DNA of 64,000 bases from Ramlibacter albus (GTDB taxonomy: Bacteria; Pseudomonadota; Gammaproteobacteria; Burkholderiales; Burkholderiaceae_C), in contig NZ_JACORU010000002.1 in NCBI RefSeq assembly GCF_014297445.1, forward strand, positions 476,843 to 540,842, in the 5' to 3' direction. The position numbers were made by a program, and so were the translations under genes. Of this stretch, positions 7,050 through 16,501 are shown in pieces. The notes under the pieces were generated by a model that saw only the letters and a list, made by a program, of their open reading frames with translations, searched no databases and was not told the DNA's origin. Numbering within the stretch: the stretch's first letter is position 1; each line of letters opens with the position of its first letter.

Positions 7050-8918
7050 ATGAAGTCCTACGCTGTTGCCCGTGCCTTGCTCGCCTTCACCGGCCTGGCT
7101 TTCACGAGCAGCGAAGCACAGTCCCCGCTCGACGTGCGCGTGGCGCTGGTCATCGGCAACACCGCCTACCAGCACGCCAACCCGTTGCCCAATGCCGGCA
7201 AGGACGCCGAAGGCGTGGCGACCGCGCTGCGCACGCTCGGCTTCAAGGTCGAGCACGTGCGCGATGCCACGCGCGAGGACATGGACGCCGCACTCGCGCG
7301 CACCCGCCAGGCGCTGGACAAGCGCAACGGCCTCGCGATGCTGTACTACGCGGGCCACGGCCTGCAGGTGTCGTGGCGCAACTACATGGTGCCGGTGGAT
7401 GCGCGCGTCACCAATGCGGCCGACCTGCCGAAGACCACCTTCGATGTAGCCGGCGTGCTGGACACCTTCGCGCGCACCGGCTCGCGCATGAACATCATCG
7501 TGCTGGACGCCTGCCGCGAGAACCCCTTCCCGGCCGCCGGCGGCTCGCGCGGCCTTGCGCAGATGGGCGCGCCCATCGGCACCTTCCTGGCCTATGCCAC
7601 GCAGCCGGGCGCACTCGCCGAGGACGGCGACGACAAGATGCCCTTCGGCCCTTATGCCGACTCGCTCATCCTGGAACTGGGCCGCCCCGGCTCGCGCGTG
7701 GAGGACGTCTTCAAGCGCGTGCGCTTCCATGTGCGCCGCAAGACCGAGGGGCGGCAGGTGCCGTGGGACGCGACGACGCTGGAAGAAGACTTCGTTTTCA
7801 ACGACGGCAAGAACACCGTCAAGCTCGACCCGACGCTCGTCGCGCGCATGATCACCGACGCGCGCCAGCGCGAGCAGCAGCTGCGCGAGGAAGCCGAGCG
7901 CGCGCGCCAGCGCGAGCGCGAGCTGGCCGAAGCCGCGGAACGTGCGAAGCGCGAGGCGGAAATTGCCGCGGAGCGAGCACGCCGCGAGAGCGAAGTGGCC
8001 GCACAACGCAAGCGCGAGGAAGAAGCGGCGCAGGCTCGCGAGCGCGAAGCGCAGCTGGCCCGCGCCCGCGCCGACGAGGAAGCACGCAAGAAGCGCCTCG
8101 AGATGGAAGCCGCCATGGCGATTGCCGCGGCGCGCCAGCAGCAGCAGGTCCAGGAGGAGCAGGTCGCCCTGGCCGCCTTGCAGAACGCCAACGCGCAGCG
8201 CCGCCGCGAGGAGTTCTTCCGCATCGAGAAGGCCAAGTGGGACCAGCTGAAGGATTCGCGCGACCCCGCCCTGCTCTACGACTACCTGCTCGCGCACCCG
8301 AGCGGCGCGATCAGCGAGCTGGCGCAGGCGCGGCTCGAAGTGATCCAGCCCGCCAAGGTGACGCCGCAGGCGGACCAGACTGGCCTGGTGCAGCCGCTGG
8401 CCGCCAAGCGCTTCCGCATGGGCGACCGCTACGAGTTCGTCGTGCGCGACCTCTTCACCCGGCTGCAGGTCGAGCGCCCCGTCTTCACCGTCGTGCGCGC
8501 CACCGACGAGGAAGCCGAGTTCGACCAGGGCTACCGCGTCACGCAGGCCGGCGCGATCATCCGCACCATCGGCGGCGCCACGCTGGACCCGTACCAGCAA
8601 TGGATCCCCGCGGGCGAGTACTCGGTGGGCCGCAAGTGGTACACGCGCTCGATCATGCGCATGCCCGACGGCACGACGCAGTGGGTGGAGCTCAATGGCA
8701 AGGTGGTGGCGCGCGAGACCATCGAGGTGCCCGCGGGCCGCTTCGACACCTTCAAGATGGAGATGGAGCAGCTCGCGCAGGACGGCACGCGCCTGAAGAT
8801 CACCTACTGGGGCCAGCCCGACTGGGGCGTGGCCATCAGGCAGATCCGCGAAGTGCGCGACACGCGCGGCGCGCTCTCGGGGCAGATCTACGAGATGGCC
8901 GCGCGCTCGCGCCGCTGA
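7050..8918 (+). CDS. Caspase-like protein with long coiled coil
   Basis: Exported caspase-fold protein, 622 aa. A signal peptide (about 1-24) is followed by a caspase p20-like domain (29-250) with RVALVIGNTAYQHANPLPNA, catalytic His103 in YYAGHG and Cys155 in VLDACRENPF, all intact. Residues about 265-385 are a charged, Arg/Glu/Ala-rich segment with heptad character (EEAERARQRERELAEAAE and so on), predicting a long coiled coil. The C-terminal 230 residues form an unassigned mostly beta domain. It is divergent from the OmpA gene across 80 bp, so the two transcripts may share a control region. The organisation resembles caspase-like proteins in which a C-terminal part supplies recruitment. Confidence 0.87.
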   Translation: MKSYAVARALLAFTGLAFTSSEAQSPLDVRVALVIGNTAYQHANPLPNAGKDAEGVATALRTLGFKVEHVRDATREDMDAALARTRQALDKRNGLAMLYYAGHGLQVSWRNYMVPVDARVTNAADLPKTTFDVAGVLDTFARTGSRMNIIVLDACRENPFPAAGGSRGLAQMGAPIGTFLAYATQPGALAEDGDDKMPFGPYADSLILELGRPGSRVEDVFKRVRFHVRRKTEGRQVPWDATTLEEDFVFNDGKNTVKLDPTLVARMITDARQREQQLREEAERARQRERELAEAAERAKREAEIAAERARRESEVAAQRKREEEAAQAREREAQLARARADEEARKKRLEMEAAMAIAAARQQQQVQEEQVALAALQNANAQRRREEFFRIEKAKWDQLKDSRDPALLYDYLLAHPSGAISELAQARLEVIQPAKVTPQADQTGLVQPLAAKRFRMGDRYEFVVRDLFTRLQVERPVFTVVRATDEEAEFDQGYRVTQAGAIIRTIGGATLDPYQQWIPAGEYSVGRKWYTRSIMRMPDGTTQWVELNGKVVARETIEVPAGRFDTFKMEMEQLAQDGTRLKITYWGQPDWGVAIRQIREVRDTRGALSGQIYEMAARSRR

Positions 8919-8924
8919 GCGCGC

Positions 8925-11537
8925 CTACCGGTAGTCGCCGGTCTGGTCGTAGGTGTCCTCGAAGTCGAGCGTCACCTTGCCCGAGGTGAAGAACACCGCG
9001 ATGCTGTTGTGGAAGGCCGCGAAGTGCCGGATGGGCTCAGGCGGGGTCACCCGCCGCGGAGCCACCGACACCGCGCCCGAGCGGATGTCCTGGCGCAGCC
9101 CGCCCATCGTCAGGTACGTGCCGTCGAAGGTGCGCAGGCGCAGGCCCCGGCAGCACGTCACCTCCATCTGCGCGATGTTGGTCAGGTTGGCCAGCACCAC
9201 GGGCCGCGGCGTGGGGGTCGGCCGGCCGCCGCCGAAGTACCCGTCGTAGTCGGAGCCCCACGCCCGCACCGTGCCGCTCGCCTCCAGTACGTACGCGTTG
9301 CCGCTGCCGATGGCGAACTTGCGCACGACCCCCAGCCCCGCAATCTGGGTCGGCGTGGCGATGCTCGTGAAGTTGGACAGGTTGCCCTGTGGATCGACCG
9401 TGCCGTCCGAGTTGGCGAGCATGCCGATGCCGCCCGCGCCCCAGCCGTACAGCTTGCCGTCGCTGGTGAGCACGAAGTAGGTGTCGGCGCTGGTGTACAC
9501 CTCGATCGCATTGGGGAAGGCGTCGTAGCGCCGCATCGCGGTGTCCTGGTATTCGTCCCCGCGCGTGCCACCGGCCCGGGGTGTCGTGCCGCACAGCGCG
9601 TTGCCGCCCAGGCGCGTGTCGCGCCCGCCGAAGCCCCACGTGTAGATCGTGCCGGCACGGTCGCGCGCGATGACGCTGCGCCAGTCGGAGCGGATGGAGG
9701 TGACGTCGCGCAGGCCGGGGATGGTCACGGGCTGCGGGTACTTGCCGTTCGGCAGCCCCGGGTTCAGCCGGCCGCAGAAATTCTCGCCCCAGCCGACCAC
9801 GGTGCCGTCGGTCTTGACCGCGTAGTTCACCGAGCCGCCGGTGGAGAGGTACTTCACGTCGGTGATGAAGCGCGTGATCTTCTGCTGGCGCTCGAAATCC
9901 GCCGGGGTGAAGCTGTAGTGGCACACGCCGTTCACGTTGTTGGGCGTCATGCGCAGCACCGTGACGGTGGCATCGCTCATCAGCGCCACGGCGTCGCGGA
10001 AGCCCTGGCAGTCCACGTTGAAGTTGCTGTCGGCGTCCACGCCGTCGACCTGCGTGAACGACATCTCGTCGATCACCCGGCCCACGGAGGCCGTGAGGCG
10101 CGTGCCGAAGCGCCCGGCCACGGCGTTGGCACCGATGCTGGCCGCGGCGGGCAGCCGCACGCTTTCGTAGCTGCTGCGGTCGGCACGGGCGATCTCGCTG
10201 CCGTCGAGCGCGAAGCCGTTGATGCGGCCGTCGGTGAGGTCGCGAGCCAGGTCGTTGGCCAGCGTGAGCGCGGGTGCAGCGAGCGCCGCGTTGAAGTCGC
10301 TCGCGGCGCGCACGAGCCCGCCGTTGACGGCGGCCGAGCGGCCGTAGCGGCTGTCGTTCAGCGAGGCGGTGTTGCTCGCGGAGTCGATCGGCGTGGAAAG
10401 CGAGCGCGCCGAAGCGAGCTGGTAGTTGGCGGTCAGGCGTTCGTTCACCTGTGCGCGCACGAGCTCGTTGGCGGCGACCACCTGCGCGCGCGTGAGGCCG
10501 ACGAGGCTGCCGCCCGCCGCGAGGCTCGCGCGGCCCGCGGCGATGTCGCCGGCATTGGCCTTGTAGTTGTTCAGCGCGTAGCGGTACGCCGCTTCCGTGA
10601 GCGGCGACACGCCCACGTGCTCGTCCCACTGGTCCACCAGCGCGTGCAGCGCGCTGCCCGCCGGGAAGTCGACGAGCGCGTTCCTGCCCTCGTCGAAATA
10701 CCGTGCGCCCGCCTTGCCTTCCAGCCGCAGGAGGAAGGGGCCCGCAAGGCTGCAGGTGCGGATGGTGACGAGGCCCGTGGCGCTGTCGGTGGTGCCCTGC
10801 CCCACCACGTTGCCGGTGGCCAGGTCGGTCACGGTCATGGTGCCGCCCAACACCTTGCCCAGGCCGCCGCCCGCGGCCGCGCCGCCGCCGGAACCGCCCG
10901 AGCCGCCGTCGCCCGCGCCCGCATTGGCCGCGGCCGTCTCGATGTCGCCCTGGAAGCCGGTGGCCACGCCGGCCACGCAGGCGCCGCCGCTGCCCGTCGA
11001 CGCGGTGACGACGGCGCGCGCGCTGTCGACGCTGGTGTTGAAGCCTCGCGCCGCGGCGCCCCAGGTGGCGTCCGCACCGAGCCCCGCGAGCAAGCCCACC
11101 AGGTTGTTGACGATGACACCGCGCGCCGACGCACCGTACGCGGCGAAGTACTGCGTGAGCGCGGTGCGCAGGATGTCGAGCGAGGCGGCGTTGACTGTCG
11201 CAGCGGTCACGCCCATGTTGCCGAGCACCGTGGAGGTGAGGGCTGCGTCGCTGCTGCCCGCAAAGCCCGCCGCGAAGCCGGTCGCCAGCACCATCGAGTT
11301 CGGCGAGCTGAAGGCATTGAACTCCGCTGCCGTGGGCGCGCGGCCGTAGAACGCCTGGAAGACGCGCAAGGCGCCCGTCGTCGGGTCGGCCTGCTGGGCC
11401 TGGGGTTGCTGCGAGGCTTGCTGTGCCGTCGGTTGCTGCGCGGCAGGGGCCTGCGCCATGCTCACCCGCTCACCGCCGCCGCAACCGGCAAGTGCCATCA
11501 CCAGTGCCAGTGCCGGCACGTCCAAACGAAACTTCAT
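8925..11537 (-). CDS. RCC1-type propeller lipoprotein with shared N-terminal module (1 of 3)
   Basis: Predicted lipoprotein, 870 aa. The lipobox MALAGC gives Cys19. Residues 55-190 form a helical module starting FQAFYGRAPTAAEF and including LTQYFAAYGASARGVIVNNL, which recalls DUF4214. A Gly/Ser-rich linker leads to a second shared domain (GLGKVLGGTMTVTDLATG, CSLAGPFLLRLEGKAG, LTEAAYRYALNNY). The C-terminal third carries RCC1-like propeller repeats, each with DG..YGWG-type turns: TDGTVVGWGENF, RAGTIYTWGFGG, SDGKLYGWGAGG, SGTVRAWGSD. RCC1 propellers in bacteria usually bind proteins or carbohydrates at the surface. SD GGAGG is present. Last gene of the SGNH-RCC1-RCC1-RCC1 run; it ends seven bases from the convergent caspase gene. 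Confidence 0.82.
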   Translation of the reverse strand: MKFRLDVPALALVMALAGCGGGERVSMAQAPAAQQPTAQQASQQPQAQQADPTTGALRVFQAFYGRAPTAAEFNAFSSPNSMVLATGFAAGFAGSSDAALTSTVLGNMGVTAATVNAASLDILRTALTQYFAAYGASARGVIVNNLVGLLAGLGADATWGAAARGFNTSVDSARAVVTASTGSGGACVAGVATGFQGDIETAAANAGAGDGGSGGSGGGAAAGGGLGKVLGGTMTVTDLATGNVVGQGTTDSATGLVTIRTCSLAGPFLLRLEGKAGARYFDEGRNALVDFPAGSALHALVDQWDEHVGVSPLTEAAYRYALNNYKANAGDIAAGRASLAAGGSLVGLTRAQVVAANELVRAQVNERLTANYQLASARSLSTPIDSASNTASLNDSRYGRSAAVNGGLVRAASDFNAALAAPALTLANDLARDLTDGRINGFALDGSEIARADRSSYESVRLPAAASIGANAVAGRFGTRLTASVGRVIDEMSFTQVDGVDADSNFNVDCQGFRDAVALMSDATVTVLRMTPNNVNGVCHYSFTPADFERQQKITRFITDVKYLSTGGSVNYAVKTDGTVVGWGENFCGRLNPGLPNGKYPQPVTIPGLRDVTSIRSDWRSVIARDRAGTIYTWGFGGRDTRLGGNALCGTTPRAGGTRGDEYQDTAMRRYDAFPNAIEVYTSADTYFVLTSDGKLYGWGAGGIGMLANSDGTVDPQGNLSNFTSIATPTQIAGLGVVRKFAIGSGNAYVLEASGTVRAWGSDYDGYFGGGRPTPTPRPVVLANLTNIAQMEVTCCRGLRLRTFDGTYLTMGGLRQDIRSGAVSVAPRRVTPPEPIRHFAAFHNSIAVFFTSGKVTLDFEDTYDQTGDYR

Positions 11538-11584
11538 CGAGGTCCCTCCGTCGTCCGACCTTACACCACGCGGCGTTTGCTGCT

Positions 11585-13963
11585 TCAGCGAAACGCCGCG
11601 GCACGGTCTTCGGCGGCGCCGGGTGCGACGACGGCGCCTGACACGAGGTGCACCTTCGCCTCCTCCTGCATCGCGCGCGACAGCGAGAGCGCGCGCACCG
11701 AAGGCATCGCCTGCAAGGGCGTGCCGCCCGCGGTCCATTCGACCAGCGAGCCGTCGTTCTTCAGCAGCAGGAAGCCGTTCGCGCTGGCGCCGATCTGCCG
11801 CACGCCGCTTACGTCGGCCACGCGCGTGGGCCGCAGCGACGGCGCCTCGGTGCCGCGGCCGAAGATGCGCGATTCGTCGGTGCCCCACACGGAAACCGTG
11901 CCGTCGCGGTGCAGCGCCATCACGGACATGCGGTAGTAGGCGATGTCCACCACGTTGCTCAGCGACGCGATCTGCGCGGGCCGGGCCACGCGCGGCGCCT
12001 CGATGCGCTGGATGGTGCCCACCTGCCCCGCCCCGCTGAAGAAGCGCGTGCCGTTGGCCAGCACACCGTCGTAGCCGAGCCCCCAGCCGAAGACGTTGCC
12101 GTCATGGTCGATAGCCACGTAGCTGTCTGCGCCCACGGCACGCACACGCGCGATGTTCGAAAGCTCCGGCATTCGCGTGAGCGTGGTGGGGATCGACGTG
12201 CGCCAGTCGTCCGTGGGCGTGCGGCGGTTGGCGCGGCCGAAGTCCCACACCGAGCCGTCGGCCGTGCGCGCGAAGGCGTCCTGTGCATTCGCGACGGAAG
12301 TGACGTTCGTGAACCCGTCGATGCGCTGCGGGTTGTCCAGCGGCACGCCGGCCGCCACGCCGGGAAACTGGCCGGCGGTGACGAGGTCGCCGAGGACGTG
12401 CACCGAGCCGTCGGCCTTCACTGCCAGCGTCCACGCGCCGAGGCCCTGCAGCGCGGTCACGTCGGTCATCACGCCGCGCAGCAGGCCGGGCTGGCGCGCC
12501 GTGGAGCACACGGGGTGCTCGGTGACGCCGCTCGTGATGTCGGTCAGCGGCACCTTGCGCCGCACGATGCGCACCTCGCCGTTCGCCATCAGGCCTACAC
12601 GATCCACGAAGCCGCACGCGGAGATCGCATTGGAGGTTTCATCCACCAGCGTGAGCGGGGTGTCCGCGGTGCCGAAGCGCCCGGCCACCGCACCGAGCCC
12701 CGCGAGCACGTGCACGGGCAGGCGCGCGAGCTCGTAGCTGCCCGCGCCGGTCGCTGTGCGCTGGCCCGTGCTGGTGAGGCCGTCGATGCGGCCGTCGGCG
12801 ATGTCGCGCGCGAGTTCGGCGGCGAACGCCAGCGCAGGCGTGGCCAGCGACGAGTTGAACGCAGCGGCCTGGCGCGCCAGCCCGCCGTTCACGCGCGCGG
12901 CAGCGGCGTAGCGGCCCGCGCCGAGAACGGTTGCCGTGCTGGATGCGTCCACTTGCACCGGCAGCGAGTTCACCGACGCCAGCGCGTTGGGTGTCGCGAG
13001 GAGCGCGTTGACGAGGCCGAGCACGGTGCGATTGGCGTCCCGCACCTGCGCGGCACTCGTGCCACCCAGGCTCCCGAGCGCGTAGCGGTACGCCGCCTCC
13101 GACAGCGCGGAGATGCCGACGTGCTCTTCCCACACGTCCACCATCGCGTTGAGCGCGGTGCCCGCGGGGAAGTCCACCAGCGCGGCGCGGCCCGCGTCGT
13201 AGTAACGCGCACCGGCGCGGCCTTCCAGCTTCAGCAGGAAGGGCCCCGTGAGGGTGCACGTCTTCACCGTCGCGAGGCCGGTCGAAGTGTCGGTCGTGCC
13301 CTGCGCGACGAGCCTGCCGGTCGACAGGTCGGTGATGCTCAGGCTGCCGCCCAGCACCTTGCCGAAGCCGCCGCCCGCCGCCGCGCCTTCGGCGGACGCG
13401 GCGAGCGTTTCGAAATTGCCGCGGAAACCCGTGGTCACCGAGGGCGTGCAGGTCGCGACCGCTACCCGCGCCGCATCCACCTGCGCATTGAACGCGCGCG
13501 CCGCGGCGCCCCACGTAGGGTCGTTCACCAGCCCCGGCAGCAGGTTGACGAGGTTGTTGGCGATGACGCCGCGCGCCATGTTGCCGTACGCGGCGAAGTA
13601 CTGCGTCAGGGCCGTCTGCAGGATCGCGAGGGAGTTCGCGTTGACGGTCTGCGAGGTCACGCCCATGTGCGCGAGCACGACGGACGCGAGTTCGGCGTCG
13701 CCCATGTGGCCGATGCCGGTGAAGTAGCTCGTGGCCAGCGCTTCGGCGGTGGGCGCGGTGATCTCTTCCCACTCGGCCGCTGTCGGCGCGCGCCCGAAGA
13801 ACGCCTGGTAAACGCGCAGCAAGCCCGTGGTTAGGTCGGCGCTGCGCAGCGCCTGCGGCGCGGGGCGCGCAGCCGCAACCGGTGCGATCGGCGCGGCCAC
13901 TTCGCTGCCGCCGCCACAAGCCGAGAGGGCGAGGACACAAGCCAGTACTGCAAGCCGTTTCAT
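11585..13963 (-). CDS. RCC1-type propeller lipoprotein with shared N-terminal module (2 of 3)
   Basis: Predicted lipoprotein, 792 aa, lipobox ALSAC (Cys16). It is a paralogue of its two neighbours: YQAFFGRAPTAAEWEEITAP and LTQYFAAYGNMARGVIANNL in the N-terminal module, GFGKVLGGSLSITDLSTG and CTLTGPFLLKLEGRAGARYY in the middle, and a C-terminal RCC1-like region (VKADGSVHVLGD, RTADGSVWDFGRA, IDHDGNVFGWGLGYDG, HRDGTVSVWGTDESRIFG). Repeats are less regular than in copy 1. The ATG overlaps the stop of copy 3 (ATGA), so the two are probably translated together. The N-terminal module is closest, by eye, to that of the plus-strand gene at 17829, sharing ITAPTAEALATSYFTGI. Confidence 0.82.
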   Translation of the reverse strand: MKRLAVLACVLALSACGGGSEVAAPIAPVAAARPAPQALRSADLTTGLLRVYQAFFGRAPTAAEWEEITAPTAEALATSYFTGIGHMGDAELASVVLAHMGVTSQTVNANSLAILQTALTQYFAAYGNMARGVIANNLVNLLPGLVNDPTWGAAARAFNAQVDAARVAVATCTPSVTTGFRGNFETLAASAEGAAAGGGFGKVLGGSLSITDLSTGRLVAQGTTDTSTGLATVKTCTLTGPFLLKLEGRAGARYYDAGRAALVDFPAGTALNAMVDVWEEHVGISALSEAAYRYALGSLGGTSAAQVRDANRTVLGLVNALLATPNALASVNSLPVQVDASSTATVLGAGRYAAAARVNGGLARQAAAFNSSLATPALAFAAELARDIADGRIDGLTSTGQRTATGAGSYELARLPVHVLAGLGAVAGRFGTADTPLTLVDETSNAISACGFVDRVGLMANGEVRIVRRKVPLTDITSGVTEHPVCSTARQPGLLRGVMTDVTALQGLGAWTLAVKADGSVHVLGDLVTAGQFPGVAAGVPLDNPQRIDGFTNVTSVANAQDAFARTADGSVWDFGRANRRTPTDDWRTSIPTTLTRMPELSNIARVRAVGADSYVAIDHDGNVFGWGLGYDGVLANGTRFFSGAGQVGTIQRIEAPRVARPAQIASLSNVVDIAYYRMSVMALHRDGTVSVWGTDESRIFGRGTEAPSLRPTRVADVSGVRQIGASANGFLLLKNDGSLVEWTAGGTPLQAMPSVRALSLSRAMQEEAKVHLVSGAVVAPGAAEDRAAAFR

Positions 13964-16437
13964 CGCACGAGCCTCGTCAGGTCGTCGGACGGGTTGGCGA
14001 CGTTCACGAGCCGGCCGTCCGTGGTGTAGACATAGTTGCTGTTGAACAGGTGGATCGACAGCGAACGCGTGGCGCCCAGCCGCGGGAACTCGATGCGCTC
14101 GAAGCGCTGCTCGTTGAGCGCCTCGTACTGCGTCACGCCCCAGAAGACGACGCGCCCGTCGTCGCGCAGCAGGAAGAAGCCGACGCGGCTCTCGGCGGGC
14201 GAGATCGCCGTCGCCCACGGGTGGCCCCAGTTGAAGACGCCCGCGATCTGCTTGATGCCCGAGATGTCGGTCACGCGCACCGGGTCGAAGTGGAAGGCGG
14301 CCGGCCGCTGGCCGAGGCTGAAGATGCGCCACTCGTCGTAGCCCCAGTAGGTGAGCGTGCCGTCGCTGTGCAGCGCCAGCACCGTGCCGTTGGCGGTGGT
14401 GGCGATGTCGATCACGCGCGACACGTCGGTCATGCGCTGCGGCACGCTCGAGGCACGCGAGCCCGTCTCGTTGTGCGGGATCGCGGGCCCCTGCCCCCAC
14501 ACGTACACGTTGCCCTGCGAGTCGATCGCGAAGCGCGCGCCGTACGCCGACCTCACCTTGACGATGTTCGAGAGCCCGGCCACCGCGACCGGCGCGCGGT
14601 TGTCCGAGGGGATCTCCAGCACCTCGCCGGACGCGGTGCGGGCGTACATCGTGGGCCACACGTCGGAGGCCGCGATGGACGTGACGTTGCGCAGCCCCTG
14701 CACCTGCACCGGCCGCTCGTAGTAGCCGGCCGCCAGCGTGCCGATGGTGCGGCCGTTGGTGTAGCCCCAGAACCAGACGTCGCCGTTCTTCTTGATGGCC
14801 AGGATGCCCGCATACGCCTCGACGATGCCGACCACGTCCGTGACGAAGCCGGTGATCAGCTGCGCCGGCGCGTCGATGGACGCCCGCGGGCACTGCGTGT
14901 GGTTGATGGCCTCCCGGTCGCCGACGCGGTAGACGCGCAACTCGCCGGTGTTCATCAGCGCGGCGAGCTGGCGGTAGCAGTTGAACTGCTCGATGTGGTC
15001 CGAGATGGTGGCGCCGGCCGACGAGAGCGACGCGGTGCCGAACTGCTGCAGCATGCCGTCGACGCCGATGGTGGTCTTCACCGACACGGCGGACGTGTCG
15101 TACGCGGGCAGCTCGCGCGACGACGGCGTGCCGTCGAGCGCCTTGCCGTCGATGCGGCCATCGGTCATGTCGCGCGCGAGCTGGTCGGTGAGCGTGAGCG
15201 CGGGCGCCGCCGCGACCGAGTTGAAGGCGGTGGCTTGCCGGATCAGGCCGCCGTTCACCTTGGCGGAGGCCGCGTAGCGCGACGTGCGCAGCGCCGTGGA
15301 GCCGCTCGCGCCATCGATCGGCGTGGGCAGCGATTTCGCGGACGTCAACGCCACGTCGGTGTTGAGGTACGAATTGACCTGCGACGCGACGACGGCGTTG
15401 GCGGCGACGACCTGCTCGCGCGTAAGGCCCACGAGGCTGCCCGCGGCGCGCAAGGCTTCGGTGCCGCCGCGGATCGCAGCCGCGTTGCCGCGGTAGTTGT
15501 TGAGCGCGTAGCGGTACGCGGCCTCGGTGAGCGGCGACACGCCGACGTGCTCGTCCCACCGGTCCACCAGCGCGTGCAGCGCGGTGCCCGCCGGGAAGTC
15601 GAGCAAGGCGTTCTTGCCTTCGTCGAAGTAGCGCGCGCCGGCCGCGCCTTCCAGCGTGAGCAGGAACGGCCCGGCGAGGCTGCAGGTGCGGATGGTCACC
15701 AGGCCCGTTGCTGCGTCGGTGGTGCCCTGCCCGACAGTTGCGCCGGTGGAGAGGTCCACCACCGACATCACGCCGCCCAGCACCTTGCCGAGGCCCCCAC
15801 CTGCCGCGGCACCGCCGCCCGAGCCGCCGCCGCCGTCGCCGCCCGCGGAAGCGGCGACGACTTCGATGTCACCCGCGAAACCCTGGGCTACGGAGGGCGT
15901 GCACCCGCTGGAGTTGCTCGTCGACGCGCCCACGAGTTGCCGCACGCCGTCGATGGTGGTGTTGAAGCCGCGCGCGGCCGCGCCCCAGGTTGCGTCGTTC
16001 ACCAGCCCGGCCAGCAGGCCGACGAGGTTGTCCACGATGACGCCGCGCGCCATGTTGCCGTAGGCCGCGAAGTACTGCGTGAGCGCGGTGCGCAAGACCG
16101 CCAGCGATGCGGCGTTGACGACCTGGTCGGTCACGCCCATGTGGCGCAGCACGGCGTCGGTGAGGTCGGCATCGCTCATGCTGCCGATGCCCGTGAAGAG
16201 GCTGGTGGCCAGCGTCTGCGAACTGGCCGGGAACGCGAGGAATTCGTCGCGCGTCGGCGCGCGGCCGTAGAACGCCTGGAACACGCGCAGGGCCGCCGTG
16301 GTCGGGTCGGCCGCCTGCTGGGCAAGCGGCACCGGCCTTGCCTGTGCGCCCGGCGGTTCGGGTGCGGCCTCCCGGTTGCCGCCGCCGCAGCCCCCCACGA
16401 CGATCGCGGCTGCGGCAAGAATCACGCGAAACTGCAT
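13960..16437 (-). CDS. RCC1-type propeller lipoprotein with shared N-terminal module (3 of 3)
   Basis: Predicted lipoprotein, 825 aa, lipobox VVGGC (Cys17). N-terminal module: FQAFYGRAPTRDEFLAFPAS and LTQYFAAYGNMARGVIVDNL. Middle domain: GLGKVLGGVMSVVDLSTGAT, CSLAGPFLLTLEGAAGARYF, HVGVSPLTEAAYRYALNNYR. C-terminal RCC1-like propeller: IKKNGDVWFWGYTNGRTIGT, DSQGNVYVWGQGPA, HSDGTLTYWGYDEWRIFSLG, DDGRVVFWGVTQYEA. The middle domain is nearly identical in pattern to copy 1, so copies 1 and 3 look like the closer pair. A strong SD (GGAGGAG) precedes the ATG. Sixty-four bases separate it from the SGNH gene upstream, with no obvious terminator between. Confidence 0.82.
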   Translation of the reverse strand: MQFRVILAAAAIVVGGCGGGNREAAPEPPGAQARPVPLAQQAADPTTAALRVFQAFYGRAPTRDEFLAFPASSQTLATSLFTGIGSMSDADLTDAVLRHMGVTDQVVNAASLAVLRTALTQYFAAYGNMARGVIVDNLVGLLAGLVNDATWGAAARGFNTTIDGVRQLVGASTSNSSGCTPSVAQGFAGDIEVVAASAGGDGGGGSGGGAAAGGGLGKVLGGVMSVVDLSTGATVGQGTTDAATGLVTIRTCSLAGPFLLTLEGAAGARYFDEGKNALLDFPAGTALHALVDRWDEHVGVSPLTEAAYRYALNNYRGNAAAIRGGTEALRAAGSLVGLTREQVVAANAVVASQVNSYLNTDVALTSAKSLPTPIDGASGSTALRTSRYAASAKVNGGLIRQATAFNSVAAAPALTLTDQLARDMTDGRIDGKALDGTPSSRELPAYDTSAVSVKTTIGVDGMLQQFGTASLSSAGATISDHIEQFNCYRQLAALMNTGELRVYRVGDREAINHTQCPRASIDAPAQLITGFVTDVVGIVEAYAGILAIKKNGDVWFWGYTNGRTIGTLAAGYYERPVQVQGLRNVTSIAASDVWPTMYARTASGEVLEIPSDNRAPVAVAGLSNIVKVRSAYGARFAIDSQGNVYVWGQGPAIPHNETGSRASSVPQRMTDVSRVIDIATTANGTVLALHSDGTLTYWGYDEWRIFSLGQRPAAFHFDPVRVTDISGIKQIAGVFNWGHPWATAISPAESRVGFFLLRDDGRVVFWGVTQYEALNEQRFERIEFPRLGATRSLSIHLFNSNYVYTTDGRLVNVANPSDDLTRLVR

Positions 16438-16501
16438 CGCTGTTCTCCTCCGTCAGGCCGCTTGTACCAGCTTAAGCCGTGGCAGCCAAGGCGGCACAGC
16501 C

